Positions 44,017-52,706 of a stretch of DNA of 64,000 nt are shown here, piece after piece. Origin of the DNA: CALKAL01 sp051846895 (lineage in GTDB: Bacteria > Bacillota > Bacilli > Bacillales > Alkalibacillaceae); NCBI GenBank assembly GCA_051846895.1, contig JBPYCQ010000006.1, positions 1 to 64,000 on the forward strand, given 5' to 3'. Each line of letters begins with the position of its first letter. Position 1 is the first letter of the stretch. Below the pieces are notes generated by a model. It ran no database searches. It was not told the origin of the DNA and worked only from the letters and a program-made list of their open reading frames with translations. Both the position numbers and the translations under genes were made by a program.

Positions 44017-44241
44017 TTGTCTAAAAAGAAACTAACTATAACGATTGATGAACAATTATTTAATGAAATTGAACAAAAAGCAAAACAGTTAGGGATCGCC
44101 AAAAGTGCATTTGTCGGCTTTGCATCTAGTTACTTTTTGCACCAGCTTAAAGTTAATGAAAAACTAACCCGAGATCATCAGCTGAATGTTTACGATCTCA
44201 TTAAAAGAAATATCGAGATGCAAAAAGAAACCCTTGATTAA
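44017..44241 (+). CDS. Small ribbon-helix-helix DNA-binding protein
   Basis: 74 residues. The N-terminus KKKLTITIDEQLFNEIEQKAKQ followed by LGIAKSAFVGFASSYFL fits a ribbon-helix-helix (CopG/MetJ-like) fold: a beta-strand and two helices. TTG 44017 follows AGGGGG. No toxin gene is adjacent, so a lone regulator is more likely than an antitoxin. Target unknown. Confidence 0.7.
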   Translation: MSKKKLTITIDEQLFNEIEQKAKQLGIAKSAFVGFASSYFLHQLKVNEKLTRDHQLNVYDLIKRNIEMQKETLD

Positions 44242-44301
44242 TAAATGAAATGTATAATAACTTCATATAGATTTCTGTTTGATGCTTTTTGAAGAAAATT
44301 T

Positions 44302-44340
44302 AGGCAAGTCACCTCTTAAGATGACTTGCCTGTTTGCGTT
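44302..44340. terminator. Terminator between the RHH gene and slaP
   Basis: AGGCAAGTCA and TGACTTGCCT form a 10-bp stem with a 10-nt loop, followed by a T-rich stretch. Confidence 0.8.
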
Positions 44341-44349
44341 TCTTGTTGA

Positions 44350-45252
44350 TTATTTTTGTGGTGGGTAAGCTTTCCATCTTGAAAGGTCAGCATTTTCTTT
44401 TAATATGAGCTCTTTAGGGAATATGAAATTCCACGGTTTGCTCGTATTCGGAAGTACTTTAAAATCTTCCAATTTAAACCCGCCTTTAGCAATGACATCG
44501 CCATCTTTATCTTCAACGATTAACGGGATTTGTTCTAATTTAATTTCCTTTTCACTACCGTTTCTTACTAGAAGAGTGACTTGAAGGGCGTCGTCTTTAA
44601 TGAATTTCGCTTCTAGTCCCATGAAATTGACTTCACCTGGCTTTGGTGGTTCAATTCGATTCGTCAATTCCTCGAGTTTTGAAATATCTTCACTTGCTAA
44701 AGATTTTTTCCAGGATTCCTCTAAATCTAATCGATGTTTTTCTTGTTTTTTACTTAGTTCAAAAGCGAGTTGGAAATCCTTTTTCGGAATTTGATCAAGA
44801 GAAACGAGTAAATCTTTTTCACCAAAAATGAACATCCACGGACGACTTGTTCTTGGTGGCAACTCATCAAGTTCTCCTAAGTTAAAAGGTTTACGAGCTA
44901 ATTTTTTACCGTCATGATCTAATAAAACAATCGTCGTTTCTTCAAGTCTAATCGTTTTATCCAATGAGTGACGAACGAATGCTCCGACTTTAATATTTCC
45001 TTCTTCAATGTTCAATTCAAAACCAGCGAGTGATAGTTGGTTTGGTTTAAGAGGTTTTAAACCGTTGTTTTGGAATCGGTAAACGTAAACATCTTCTTCA
45101 TCCATTTTCCACTGTGGGTGAATGGATAGTTCCGGATATACGTCTTCATCTTGATTAGTTTCATCAATGTCATCTAGTAAGTTATCAGCATCAACAGAAG
45201 TATCTTTACCATCGACGGTTTGGTTTTTGTTTCTCTTTTTGAATGGATTCAT
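44350..45252 (-). CDS. slaP: Accessory Sec system S-layer assembly protein
   Basis: 300 residues. A basic N-terminus and acidic linker precede two repeats of one domain: VYRFQNNGLKPLKPNQLSLAG ... RTSRPWMFIFGEKDLL (about 50-160) and a second with NFMGLEAKFIKDDALQVTLLV ... NTSKPWNFIFPKELIL (about 205-290). This is the layout I know from SlaP of B. anthracis, which works with SecA2 in S-layer protein secretion. It is 12 bp downstream of the SecA2 gene and surely co-transcribed. It is soluble and probably cytoplasmic. Confidence 0.87.
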   Translation of the reverse strand: MNPFKKRNKNQTVDGKDTSVDADNLLDDIDETNQDEDVYPELSIHPQWKMDEEDVYVYRFQNNGLKPLKPNQLSLAGFELNIEEGNIKVGAFVRHSLDKTIRLEETTIVLLDHDGKKLARKPFNLGELDELPPRTSRPWMFIFGEKDLLVSLDQIPKKDFQLAFELSKKQEKHRLDLEESWKKSLASEDISKLEELTNRIEPPKPGEVNFMGLEAKFIKDDALQVTLLVRNGSEKEIKLEQIPLIVEDKDGDVIAKGGFKLEDFKVLPNTSKPWNFIFPKELILKENADLSRWKAYPPQK

Positions 45253-45264
45253 AATTTTTGCCTC

Positions 45265-47652
45265 CTAATTGTTAATTTCTACTTTCTCTGCAGCTTCCTT
45301 CATTAATATTGAACGAACGATTTGTGCAAGCTGGACGGTCATTCCTTGTCTTATTTCATGGAATGCAAGCTCAAATAAATTAAAGCCATCATTTTGGTAC
45401 AGTTGAATCGGATCTTCTTGTTGATATTGGCGAAGGCCTACACCTTCTCTTAAACGGTTCATTTTCTCTAAATGTTTAATCCAAATTTGATCTATAACAG
45501 CAATACTTATTTGTTTTAGTTTTTGTTGAATATTTTCATCTTCTTTAAACCGTTCAATTAACTGTAAGTAGTTTTCAACAATCGAAGTTACCTTTTGTTC
45601 AAGATCTTGTAAATCTTCATATTTATCATTTGATAGTCGAACATCAACACCAGGTAAAAAGATGGTGAACTGCTGCTCTAGTTGTTCAAGTGGCCATTCT
45701 TCAGGTGCAATCGTATCCGGACATTTTCTTTCAATGAAATCCTTTATAAATGTTGGGATTTGCTCAACAATTAAATCTATCGCCTGATCTGTTTCTAAAA
45801 ACTTATCACGATAATGATAAATAACTTTACGCTGGTCATTAACGACATCGTCGAGCTTCAAGTTAAACTCACGGATATTAAAATTACTTCCTTCAGAAAT
45901 TTTTTGTGTCGTATCGATAAATTTATGGATGTCTTTTGAAATGATTTGGCCATTTTCATCGGTTTTTAATGAGTCCATCATTTTTTCCTTTTCGTCTCTA
46001 GCAAAACGAACGACAATTTCATCATCTAATGAAATAATGAATTTAGTCTCACCAGGATCACCTTGACGTCCGGCACGGCCTTTTAGTTGGTTATCAATTC
46101 TCCGTGCGCCGTGACGCTCCGTACCAATCACACATAACCCGCCTAGTTCTTTAACACCTTCACCAAGCATAATGTCTGTACCACGGCCAGCCATGTTTGT
46201 CGCTACCGTAATATGTCCTTTTTGACCAGCAAGTGAAATGAGGCGAACTTCTTGTTCAACACTTTTTGCGTTTAATATTTCATAAGGTAGATTCGCTTCA
46301 TCTAAATATTTAGCAACTTGTTCTGATTGAATAATTGAAGTTGTACCGATTAAGATTGGCTGTCCTTTTTTATGGCGCTCTTTTACTTCCGCAATCAGAG
46401 CTTTATATTTGTCTTCTTTCGTCACATAAACCGTATCTTGAAGATCTTCACGAATCACAGGCTTGTTCGTTGGAATTTGCACGACATTCATTCCGTAAAC
46501 GTGCTGGAATTCCTTTTCTTCCGTTTTTGCTGTACCTGTCATTCCTGATAATGTTGGGTACATTCGGAAATAGTTTTGAATCGTAATATTTGCTTGGGTT
46601 TTATTTTCTTCGGTAATGCTTAATCCTTCTTTTGCTTCAATCGCTTGATGTAAACCATCTGACAATGTACGGCCTTCCATAACACGTCCAGTGTACATAT
46701 CGATTAGTTTAATTTCGCCTTCTTGAATGATGTAATCGACATCTTTTTCAAACATAACGTGAGCCCGCAACGCTTGAATCATATAGTGATACAATGTTTG
46801 GTGCTCTAAATCAAATAAATTATCAATGCCAAAAGCTTTTTCAACTTTCGTCATGCCATCTTCAGCTAAACTCGTTGCCTTCGTTTCTGGGTCGAATTGA
46901 TAGTCTTCGCCCTCTTTGAACGTTTTGGCAAGCTGTGCACAAACACGTTGTAGCTTTTCGTTTCCTTTAGTTTTACCAGCGATAATTAACGGTGTCTTCG
47001 CTTCATCGATTAGCACACTATCAATCTCATCGATGATCGCATAATGATAAGGACGTTGAACTTTTTGATTTTTTTCATAAACCATGTTGTCTCGTAAAAA
47101 GTCAAAGCCAAATTCTGTACCTAAACCGTATGTAATATCAGCATTGTAAGCTTCTTTTTTCTGTGCTGGTGCCATACCAGGTACGTTCAAACCAACTGTT
47201 AGACCTAAAAATTCATGAATAGGCCCAATTAATTCTTGGTCACGACGAGCTAAATATTCGTTCACTGTAATGACGTGAACTCCTTTACCTTCAAGTGCTC
47301 GTAAATAACTTGGAAGGGAGGCAACTAATGTTTTTCCTTCACCAGTAGCCATTTCTGCAATGTGCCCATCACAAATAACGAGCCCACCTATTAATTGGAC
47401 GTCAAAATGTCTAAGTCCAAGGACACGCTTTGATGCTTCACGGACAACCGCAAAAGCATCTGCTTGAATATCATAAATCGTTTTACCATTTTCTAATTGC
47501 TCTTTGAAATATGGTGTCATCGCTTGTAATTCTTCATCAGAGAAGGTTTCATATTTTGCTTCAAGCTCGTTAATTATTTTTACGATTTTATTATATTGTT
47601 TCAACTGACGGTAAGATGCGTCATATAAAAATCTTTTAATTGTGCTAATCAT
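45265..47652 (-). CDS. secA2: Accessory Sec translocase ATPase SecA2
   Basis: 795 residues. The DEAD motor is intact: Walker A MATGEGKTLVASLP, Walker B IIDEIDSVLIDEAKTPLIIAG, motif V/VI VATNMAGRGTDIMLGEGV and LKGRAGRQGDPG. It lacks the C-terminal Cys zinc-binding tail of canonical SecA, and it pairs with slaP, both signs of SecA2. It drives export of a subset of substrates, in relatives mostly S-layer proteins. I start at ATG 47652 after GGGAGCG; an upstream in-frame TTG has no ribosome site. No S-layer gene is within the window. Confidence 0.92.
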   Translation of the reverse strand: MISTIKRFLYDASYRQLKQYNKIVKIINELEAKYETFSDEELQAMTPYFKEQLENGKTIYDIQADAFAVVREASKRVLGLRHFDVQLIGGLVICDGHIAEMATGEGKTLVASLPSYLRALEGKGVHVITVNEYLARRDQELIGPIHEFLGLTVGLNVPGMAPAQKKEAYNADITYGLGTEFGFDFLRDNMVYEKNQKVQRPYHYAIIDEIDSVLIDEAKTPLIIAGKTKGNEKLQRVCAQLAKTFKEGEDYQFDPETKATSLAEDGMTKVEKAFGIDNLFDLEHQTLYHYMIQALRAHVMFEKDVDYIIQEGEIKLIDMYTGRVMEGRTLSDGLHQAIEAKEGLSITEENKTQANITIQNYFRMYPTLSGMTGTAKTEEKEFQHVYGMNVVQIPTNKPVIREDLQDTVYVTKEDKYKALIAEVKERHKKGQPILIGTTSIIQSEQVAKYLDEANLPYEILNAKSVEQEVRLISLAGQKGHITVATNMAGRGTDIMLGEGVKELGGLCVIGTERHGARRIDNQLKGRAGRQGDPGETKFIISLDDEIVVRFARDEKEKMMDSLKTDENGQIISKDIHKFIDTTQKISEGSNFNIREFNLKLDDVVNDQRKVIYHYRDKFLETDQAIDLIVEQIPTFIKDFIERKCPDTIAPEEWPLEQLEQQFTIFLPGVDVRLSNDKYEDLQDLEQKVTSIVENYLQLIERFKEDENIQQKLKQISIAVIDQIWIKHLEKMNRLREGVGLRQYQQEDPIQLYQNDGFNLFELAFHEIRQGMTVQLAQIVRSILMKEAAEKVEINN

Positions 47653-47834
47653 TGTGATTCGCTCCCAGTAATAGATTGGTAATCTTGTAGTTTTCAAGAC
47701 AATTATGATTATACTACACTTAAGGCACATAATAAAATGGAAGAATATTATATATTTTGTACTATTTCATCGAACGATGTAACCGTGTAAAATAGAGATA
47801 CAAGTTTTGATTATTTACATAGAGGGTGAAAACG

Positions 47835-49019
47835 ATGAAAAGGTACGGCATCATTCTATTAAATGTGATTCTTCTTTCTATTATTATAAATGTTCAAGTC
47901 TATGCAAGCGAGTGGATTGATTTAGGTATAAAGGAAAATGTTTCTATTAATAAAGAGTGGACGATTACGTTTAGTCATGAAATGGATCGTAAATCGTTAC
48001 ATAATCATTCTGTTTATGTTGTCGATGAGGAAGGGAATAAACAGTTTTTAGCGACGTATTTGAGTGATGATCGTAAAAAATTGACTGTTAAAGCGCCTGT
48101 TGACTATTATGACCCAGGAAAAACGTATACACTTTTTGTTGATGCTGATGCTGAGGGAATGAGCGGACTATCTATGGAGCGTGGTTATAAAATGACGTTC
48201 TCTATAGATCCAGATGAACAAAAGCCGAGTATGCTCCCAGAGGATGATGACGCGATTTTCTTTGCTACTGTGACAGTGGAAACGAGCTTAAATGTACGTT
48301 CTGGACCGTCGACGGCAACAGAGTCGCTAGGAAAAGTATATAATGGAGATGTTTTGGCTATATATGCTATTGATGGTTATTGGGTCGAAACGAAATTTGA
48401 GGGAAAGAAAGCTTACTTACATAAAGATTATTTAAAACTGAGAAATGCGAACGGTAAATTTCTGGATGGTATTAATATTGTTATTGATGCGGGACATGGC
48501 GGAAAAGATTCAGGAGCAATTGTGAAAAGCCCATTGGTTTATGAAAAAGATATCGTTTTCCCGATTTCATTAAATATAAAAGAACGTTTGGAACGTTTAG
48601 GTGCAAATGTTATTTTAACTCGTAGCACTGATGATTATATCGATTTAGATGAACGTGTTGAATTATCTAAAAATCAATATAACGACTTATTCGTTAGTAT
48701 TCATGCCAATGCTTCAAGTGATTCAAACGCCTACGGATCAGAAACGTATTATAGTGAAGGGAAATCGGATAATGTTGTTGAAGGCAGGCTTTTAGCAACA
48801 ACGATTCAGCAACAGATGCTCCAGATGGCAGAAGTTTATAATCGTGGTGCGAAAGCTTCTGATTTTCGTGTCATAAAAAACAACTCTGCTCCAGCAGTTT
48901 TAGTTGAATTAGGATTTATGACAAATAGTAATGATCTGAAGAAACTGACCGATCCAAATTATCAACAATTGTACGCTGATTCGATTACGCAAGGTATTAT
49001 TAATTATTATTTAAAATGA
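47835..49019 (+). CDS. Secreted N-acetylmuramoyl-L-alanine amidase with Ig-like and SH3 domains
   Basis: 394 residues. Signal peptide (1-25), then an SbsA-like Ig domain (about 25-130, WIDLGIKENVSINKEWTITF), an SH3b domain (about 145-203, TSLNVRSGPSTATESLG) and an Amidase_3 catalytic domain (about 212-394). Zinc ligands lie in VIDAGHGGKDSGA (His), the Glu of VYEKDI and VSIHANAS (His); the catalytic Glu is in VLVELGFMTN. It cleaves the MurNAc-L-Ala bond. ATG 47835 is placed after AGAGGGTG. It could supply fragments to the salvage cluster. It shares the Ig domain with the protein at 51208. Confidence 0.92.
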   Translation: MKRYGIILLNVILLSIIINVQVYASEWIDLGIKENVSINKEWTITFSHEMDRKSLHNHSVYVVDEEGNKQFLATYLSDDRKKLTVKAPVDYYDPGKTYTLFVDADAEGMSGLSMERGYKMTFSIDPDEQKPSMLPEDDDAIFFATVTVETSLNVRSGPSTATESLGKVYNGDVLAIYAIDGYWVETKFEGKKAYLHKDYLKLRNANGKFLDGINIVIDAGHGGKDSGAIVKSPLVYEKDIVFPISLNIKERLERLGANVILTRSTDDYIDLDERVELSKNQYNDLFVSIHANASSDSNAYGSETYYSEGKSDNVVEGRLLATTIQQQMLQMAEVYNRGAKASDFRVIKNNSAPAVLVELGFMTNSNDLKKLTDPNYQQLYADSITQGIINYYLK

Positions 49020-49359
49020 CGTTTTGGAAGTCTTTGAACATGTTGTGGTTCGTGAGCTTATTTTATGGATTATTTGTATAAAAACGCGAGCGCTACGTTT
49101 TTTTAAAAAAAATCTTTTTGATTCAAGGGACACAAAATAAAAGTTGTTAACGAATGTATTTGTTAATGATTTTTGTATATTAAAATTTGTTAACAATTAA
49201 GCACAGTTCTAATAATGGCCTTACTTTATTTGGCCATTAGTGTTATAATTTGATGAGTGTTTATAGTATGTCCGTTAAAAAAATAGTCATACTGGTTAAT
49301 TTTTTTTGTAGTGAAATATTTAAATATGGCTATGCTATTATATGAGGAGGGCTTTTTTA
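49020..49359. other. Intergenic region before tagO
   Basis: A weak terminator-like element with ACG and CGT arms and a T run lies at about 49079-49110. The rest is AT-rich. A promoter for tagO is annotated separately at 49213-49249. I see no gene. Confidence 0.5.
49213..49249 (+). promoter_or_regulatory. tagO promoter region with inverted repeat
   Basis: TAATGGCC (49213-49220) and GGCCATTA (49232-49239) are perfect inverted arms 11 bp apart. A sigma-A promoter overlaps them: TTACTT (49221-49226), 17 bp, TATAAT (49244-49249). The repeat may be an operator, since no T run follows. Confidence 0.45.
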
Positions 49360-50409
49360 ATGATCTTTAAGTCCTTATTGTTAACTTTGTTTGTCGTTTT
49401 AATCGTGACGCCGTTAGTTAAAATGCTTGCAGTTAAAATTGGCGCTGTGGATCAACCATCTAAACGGAAAGTTCATACAAGAGTCATGCCACGTCTTGGT
49501 GGATTAGCGATATATTTAAGTTTTATGACAGGGATTATTATTTTTTATCCAGATACGATCTATACGTTGCCGATATTAATTGGTGGAACAATAATTATGG
49601 TCGTGGGTGTTCTGGATGATTTAATCGAGCTTTCTCCAAAGTGGAAACTTCTTGGGCAAATTTTAGCCGCTGTTGTTGTGCTTGGGACTGTTCAGGTTGA
49701 ATATGTAAATTTACCTTTTGGTGGAGAAATTCATTTCGGGATTTTAAGTATTCCGATTACAATTATTTGGATTGTAGCTATTACAAACGTCATTAATTTA
49801 ATTGATGGACTTGACGGTTTAGCTGCTGGTGTTTCAGCCATTGCGCTTCTTACGCTATCAAGCATGTCCATTATTATGGGTAATGATTTAGTTACTATTA
49901 TGGGTTTCATGCTTTTAGGTAGTACGATTGGATTTTTGTTTTACAATTTTTACCCAGCGAAAATTTTTATGGGTGATACAGGCGCTTTATTTTTGGGCTA
50001 TATGATCAGTGTGTTATCACTGCTCGGGTTTAAAAATGTGACGGTGTTTTCATTCGTTATTCCGATCATCATTTTAGGAATTCCGATTTCTGATACAATT
50101 TTTGCGATTATTAGAAGGAAAATACAGCGAAAACCAATTTCAGCACCAGATAAAGAACATTTACATCACAGCTTGCTAAGACTTGGTTTTAGCCATCCTG
50201 TAACTGTTTTGCTTATATATGTGTTAAGCGGAATTTTCAGTTTGGCTGCTGTTCTGTTTACGAAAGCAACCATGTGGGGATCAGTCGTTCTCATGTTTGT
50301 ATTGTTTTTACTAGTAGAAATTGTAGTAGAATTAACAGGGCTTATAAGCAAAAACTACCGTCCACTATTAAATTTCGTCAAAAAGAGCTCAGATATACGT
50401 CGATATTAA
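49360..50409 (+). CDS. tagO: Undecaprenyl-phosphate N-acetylglucosaminyl-1-phosphate transferase
   Basis: 349 residues and ten or eleven helices. The MraY/WecA motifs are HTRVMPRLGGLAIYL, VVGVLDDLIELSPKWK (the Mg-binding Asp pair), NVINLIDGLDGLAAGV, FMGDTGALFLGYM and the His-rich loop DKEHLHHSLLRLGFSH, the WecA/TagO type. It makes the lipid-linked GlcNAc that starts wall teichoic acid and related polymers. ATG 49360 follows GAGGAGGG. It is next to yvyE and degSU, as in B. subtilis. Its terminator is at 50442. Confidence 0.93.
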   Translation: MIFKSLLLTLFVVLIVTPLVKMLAVKIGAVDQPSKRKVHTRVMPRLGGLAIYLSFMTGIIIFYPDTIYTLPILIGGTIIMVVGVLDDLIELSPKWKLLGQILAAVVVLGTVQVEYVNLPFGGEIHFGILSIPITIIWIVAITNVINLIDGLDGLAAGVSAIALLTLSSMSIIMGNDLVTIMGFMLLGSTIGFLFYNFYPAKIFMGDTGALFLGYMISVLSLLGFKNVTVFSFVIPIIILGIPISDTIFAIIRRKIQRKPISAPDKEHLHHSLLRLGFSHPVTVLLIYVLSGIFSLAAVLFTKATMWGSVVLMFVLFLLVEIVVELTGLISKNYRPLLNFVKKSSDIRRY

Positions 50410-50441
50410 ATGTTGTAAAATTAAAATAATTTAGATATTAG

Positions 50442-50487
50442 AAAAGCTAAGTAATTTGCTGAGAGGTGAGTTGCTTGGCTTTTTTTA
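50442..50487 (+). terminator. tagO terminator
   Basis: AAAAGCTAAGTAA and TTGCTTGGCTTTT pair with G-T wobbles and end in seven T. Confidence 0.8.
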
Positions 50488-50574
50488 TTTTTAATGCTTT
50501 GGAATTTTTGGGGTGAGTGGTGTTCCCTAAGGCAAATTATTAGCGTTTCTGTTAGATGAGGAGATACGGCTTTT

Positions 50575-50860
50575 AATTGGCTGGCAATTTCAAAATTGGC
50601 TGGCAAATCTCGAAATCGGCTGGTAAATAGCTCAATTTGGCTGGGAAGCAGTCAAAACTGGCTGCCAAGTATCAAAAATTGGCTGGGAACTGCCCGTAAT
50701 TGGCTGATAAATGGAGAATTGGCTGATAAATCCTGAAATCGGCTGATAAATAGCTCGATTTGGCTGAGAAGCAGTCAAAACTGGCTGATAAGTATAAAAA
50801 ATTGGCTGATAACTACTCGTAATTGGCTGATAATTTGAATATTGGAGAGTAGCCCATCTC
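50575..50860. repeat. Tandem array A3: thirteen 19-22 bp units in two six-unit blocks
   Basis: Units with core TTGGCTG. The first six carry GGCTGG or GGCTGC, the next six carry GGCTGA. Tails match between blocks: for example AAATAGCTC(A/G)ATTTGG, GAAGCAGTCAAAACTGG and the segment before AATTGG occur in both in the same order. So a six-unit block was duplicated and its core then changed in a concerted way. The third unit of each block reads ATCGG, as in arrays A1 and A2. Confidence 0.88.
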
Positions 50861-50919
50861 CCAATGGAATTTGGCTGACGAATAAACTGAAAACCCTAAT
50901 CTAAATCAGTCAAAGCAGA

Positions 50920-51030
50920 CAAGTTCCGGGGGTTCGGTCATCGCTCTCACCACACCGACCATCGTGCCCGCGACTTCGGCCGTGGCGCCAGGAACACCGG
51001 CACTCAAACATGAAACTCCGACCACATGAC
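50920..51030. repeat. Degenerate GC-rich array of family B type
   Basis: Five or so weak units of 20-21 bp, GC-rich in otherwise AT-rich DNA: CGGTCATCGCTCTCACCACA, CCGACCATCGTGCCCGCGAC, TTCGGCCGTGGCGCCAGGAA, ACCGGCACTCAAACATGAAA, TCCGACCACATGAC. The CGACC and CGGCCG words recall family B in inverse orientation. An open frame passes through but has no ribosome site. Confidence 0.55.
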
Positions 51031-51207
51031 TATATAAACATTAGCTACCGCCCCAAATTTATACTATACCTGCACTACCTCAACGTCCCAATTCCCCCAT
51101 GTAACCCAACTATTTCCTCTATTAATCTTCTAAAAGTCCTATTTAATCTACTGTTAATCACATATATAATTAAGATTAAGAGAATACACAAAAAGGGAGG
51201 AAGAGTT

Positions 51208-52635
51208 TTGTCTAAATTCAATTTGCGTAAAGCGCTATTCTTAAGTATTACGTTCATTTTAATTAGCGCAATTGCAGTCTACGCGATGGATTTTAAAGAT
51301 TGGGGCGACCGTGAGCAAGTAACAGTTGATAAGATATGGACGGTTTCTTTTGACCGCGAAATGCTTTTAGAATCTATTAACGACTTCAATATATATGTAT
51401 TAAATGACGAGACTGAACAAAAACATCCAGTTACATTACAACTGTCAGATGATAAAAAAGTTGTCACCATCACACCGGATGAAGACTATCAATTCGATAC
51501 AAATTACACACTTTACATTACGACTGATGTGTTAAGTACCGAACATAAACCACTTCGCGAAGCTATTAAGAAGCCGTTCGTCACATCACTTAACTACAAA
51601 ACTGCAAACATCAACGGGCTACAAGACTTCACAATTATAAATACGTACAAAACGTTTAATGAAGCATACGCAGAAGTAAAGAAAGACGATTCACAAGTTA
51701 TTTTACTAGGGGAAGACTCAATCATTTGGGCCACTGACGGAATCGTTCGAACGAAAGGCTATACAATTATTTATGACCATCCAAACCTATTAAACAGTAA
51801 AACATACGTCAACACAAAGGATCACAAAGATGTAGAATTACAATATGTCCAAACTTTACCACACGCGATTGAAATTAAAATCGCAGGCACAACAGGTTAT
51901 ATCAGCCATACTGATGCAACAATTGTGCCACAAAAATATTTAACTGAACGATCCTATTACGAAGTTGTTTTAGCTAATGACGAAACAGAATATTTACTCT
52001 ATCACCACATCTACACGAACGGTAAATACGAAAACTATTTATATGGCTGGGCACCTGACTGGCTCGAAGAAGGAAAGAAATATTACAGCTGGGACGGCAT
52101 CCATTTTGAAGAACAACAACATAAACTATTTAACCAACTAGACATCAATCTCAAAACGAACTACACAGCTGAAGAACTAGATTCATATATTGCAGAGAAC
52201 TCATTAAAAGATACAGATACAGGACAAGCCCCACTGGGGAATTTAGGTGAAACATTCATCAAGGCCGAAGAAACATACGGAGTCAATGCCCTATTTCTAA
52301 TGTCACTAGCCATCCACGAATCAAGCTGGGGACAAAGCAAGCTCGCACAAGAAAAAAACAACCTATTCGGCTTAAACGCACACGACGATGACCCATTCGG
52401 CAAAGGAGACAATTTCAACTCATTTGAAGACAGCATCATGCACGCTGCCAAATTTATTAAAGAAATGTACCTCGACCCAACTAACTGGCGCCATGAAGGC
52501 CCTTACGCAGGAAACAAAGCTTTCGGCCTGAATGTACGCTACGCATCCGACCCTTATTGGGGGCAAAAAGTAGCGGGTCATATGTATCGAGCGGATCGAT
52601 TTTTAGGAGGAAAAGACCGAGAATTACTGCACTAA
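51208..52635 (+). CDS. Secreted endo-beta-N-acetylglucosaminidase with Ig-like domain
   Basis: 475 residues from TTG 51208, which follows AAAGGGAGGAAGAG; an upstream open stretch lacks any start signal. Signal peptide (RKALFLSITFILISAIAVYA), an SbsA-like Ig domain (about 25-125, KDWGDREQVTVDKIWTVSFD) related to that of the amidase at 47835, a middle region with SH3-like strands, then a glucosaminidase domain (about 340-470) with Glu in SLAIHESSWGQSKLAQ, NNLFGL and GPYAGNKAF, as in LytG/LytD-type enzymes. It cuts GlcNAc linkages in peptidoglycan. Confidence 0.9.
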   Translation: MSKFNLRKALFLSITFILISAIAVYAMDFKDWGDREQVTVDKIWTVSFDREMLLESINDFNIYVLNDETEQKHPVTLQLSDDKKVVTITPDEDYQFDTNYTLYITTDVLSTEHKPLREAIKKPFVTSLNYKTANINGLQDFTIINTYKTFNEAYAEVKKDDSQVILLGEDSIIWATDGIVRTKGYTIIYDHPNLLNSKTYVNTKDHKDVELQYVQTLPHAIEIKIAGTTGYISHTDATIVPQKYLTERSYYEVVLANDETEYLLYHHIYTNGKYENYLYGWAPDWLEEGKKYYSWDGIHFEEQQHKLFNQLDINLKTNYTAEELDSYIAENSLKDTDTGQAPLGNLGETFIKAEETYGVNALFLMSLAIHESSWGQSKLAQEKNNLFGLNAHDDDPFGKGDNFNSFEDSIMHAAKFIKEMYLDPTNWRHEGPYAGNKAFGLNVRYASDPYWGQKVAGHMYRADRFLGGKDRELLH

Positions 52636-52663
52636 CTTTTTTACTTCCAAAACGATTAATAAC

Positions 52664-52706
52664 AAAAACGCCCTACTCACTGCGACTAACGTGTAGGGCG
52701 CTTTTT
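52664..52706. terminator. Terminator between the glucosaminidase and yvyE
   Basis: AACGCCCTAC and GTAGGGCGC form the stem, with A run before and T run after, serving both convergent genes. Confidence 0.85.

Noticed and set aside
44017..44241. Toxin-antitoxin system
   Set aside because: The RHH protein could be an antitoxin, but both neighbours are recognisable unrelated genes and no small toxin ORF adjoins it.
45265..47652. Housekeeping SecA
   Set aside because: Motor motifs match any SecA, but the zinc-binding C-terminus is absent and slaP adjoins, so SecA2 is the better call.
51010..51207. N-terminal extension of the glucosaminidase (66 residues)
   Set aside because: The extension is read from the degenerate array and an AT-rich leader, lacks a ribosome site, and would bury the signal peptide that starts at TTG 51208.
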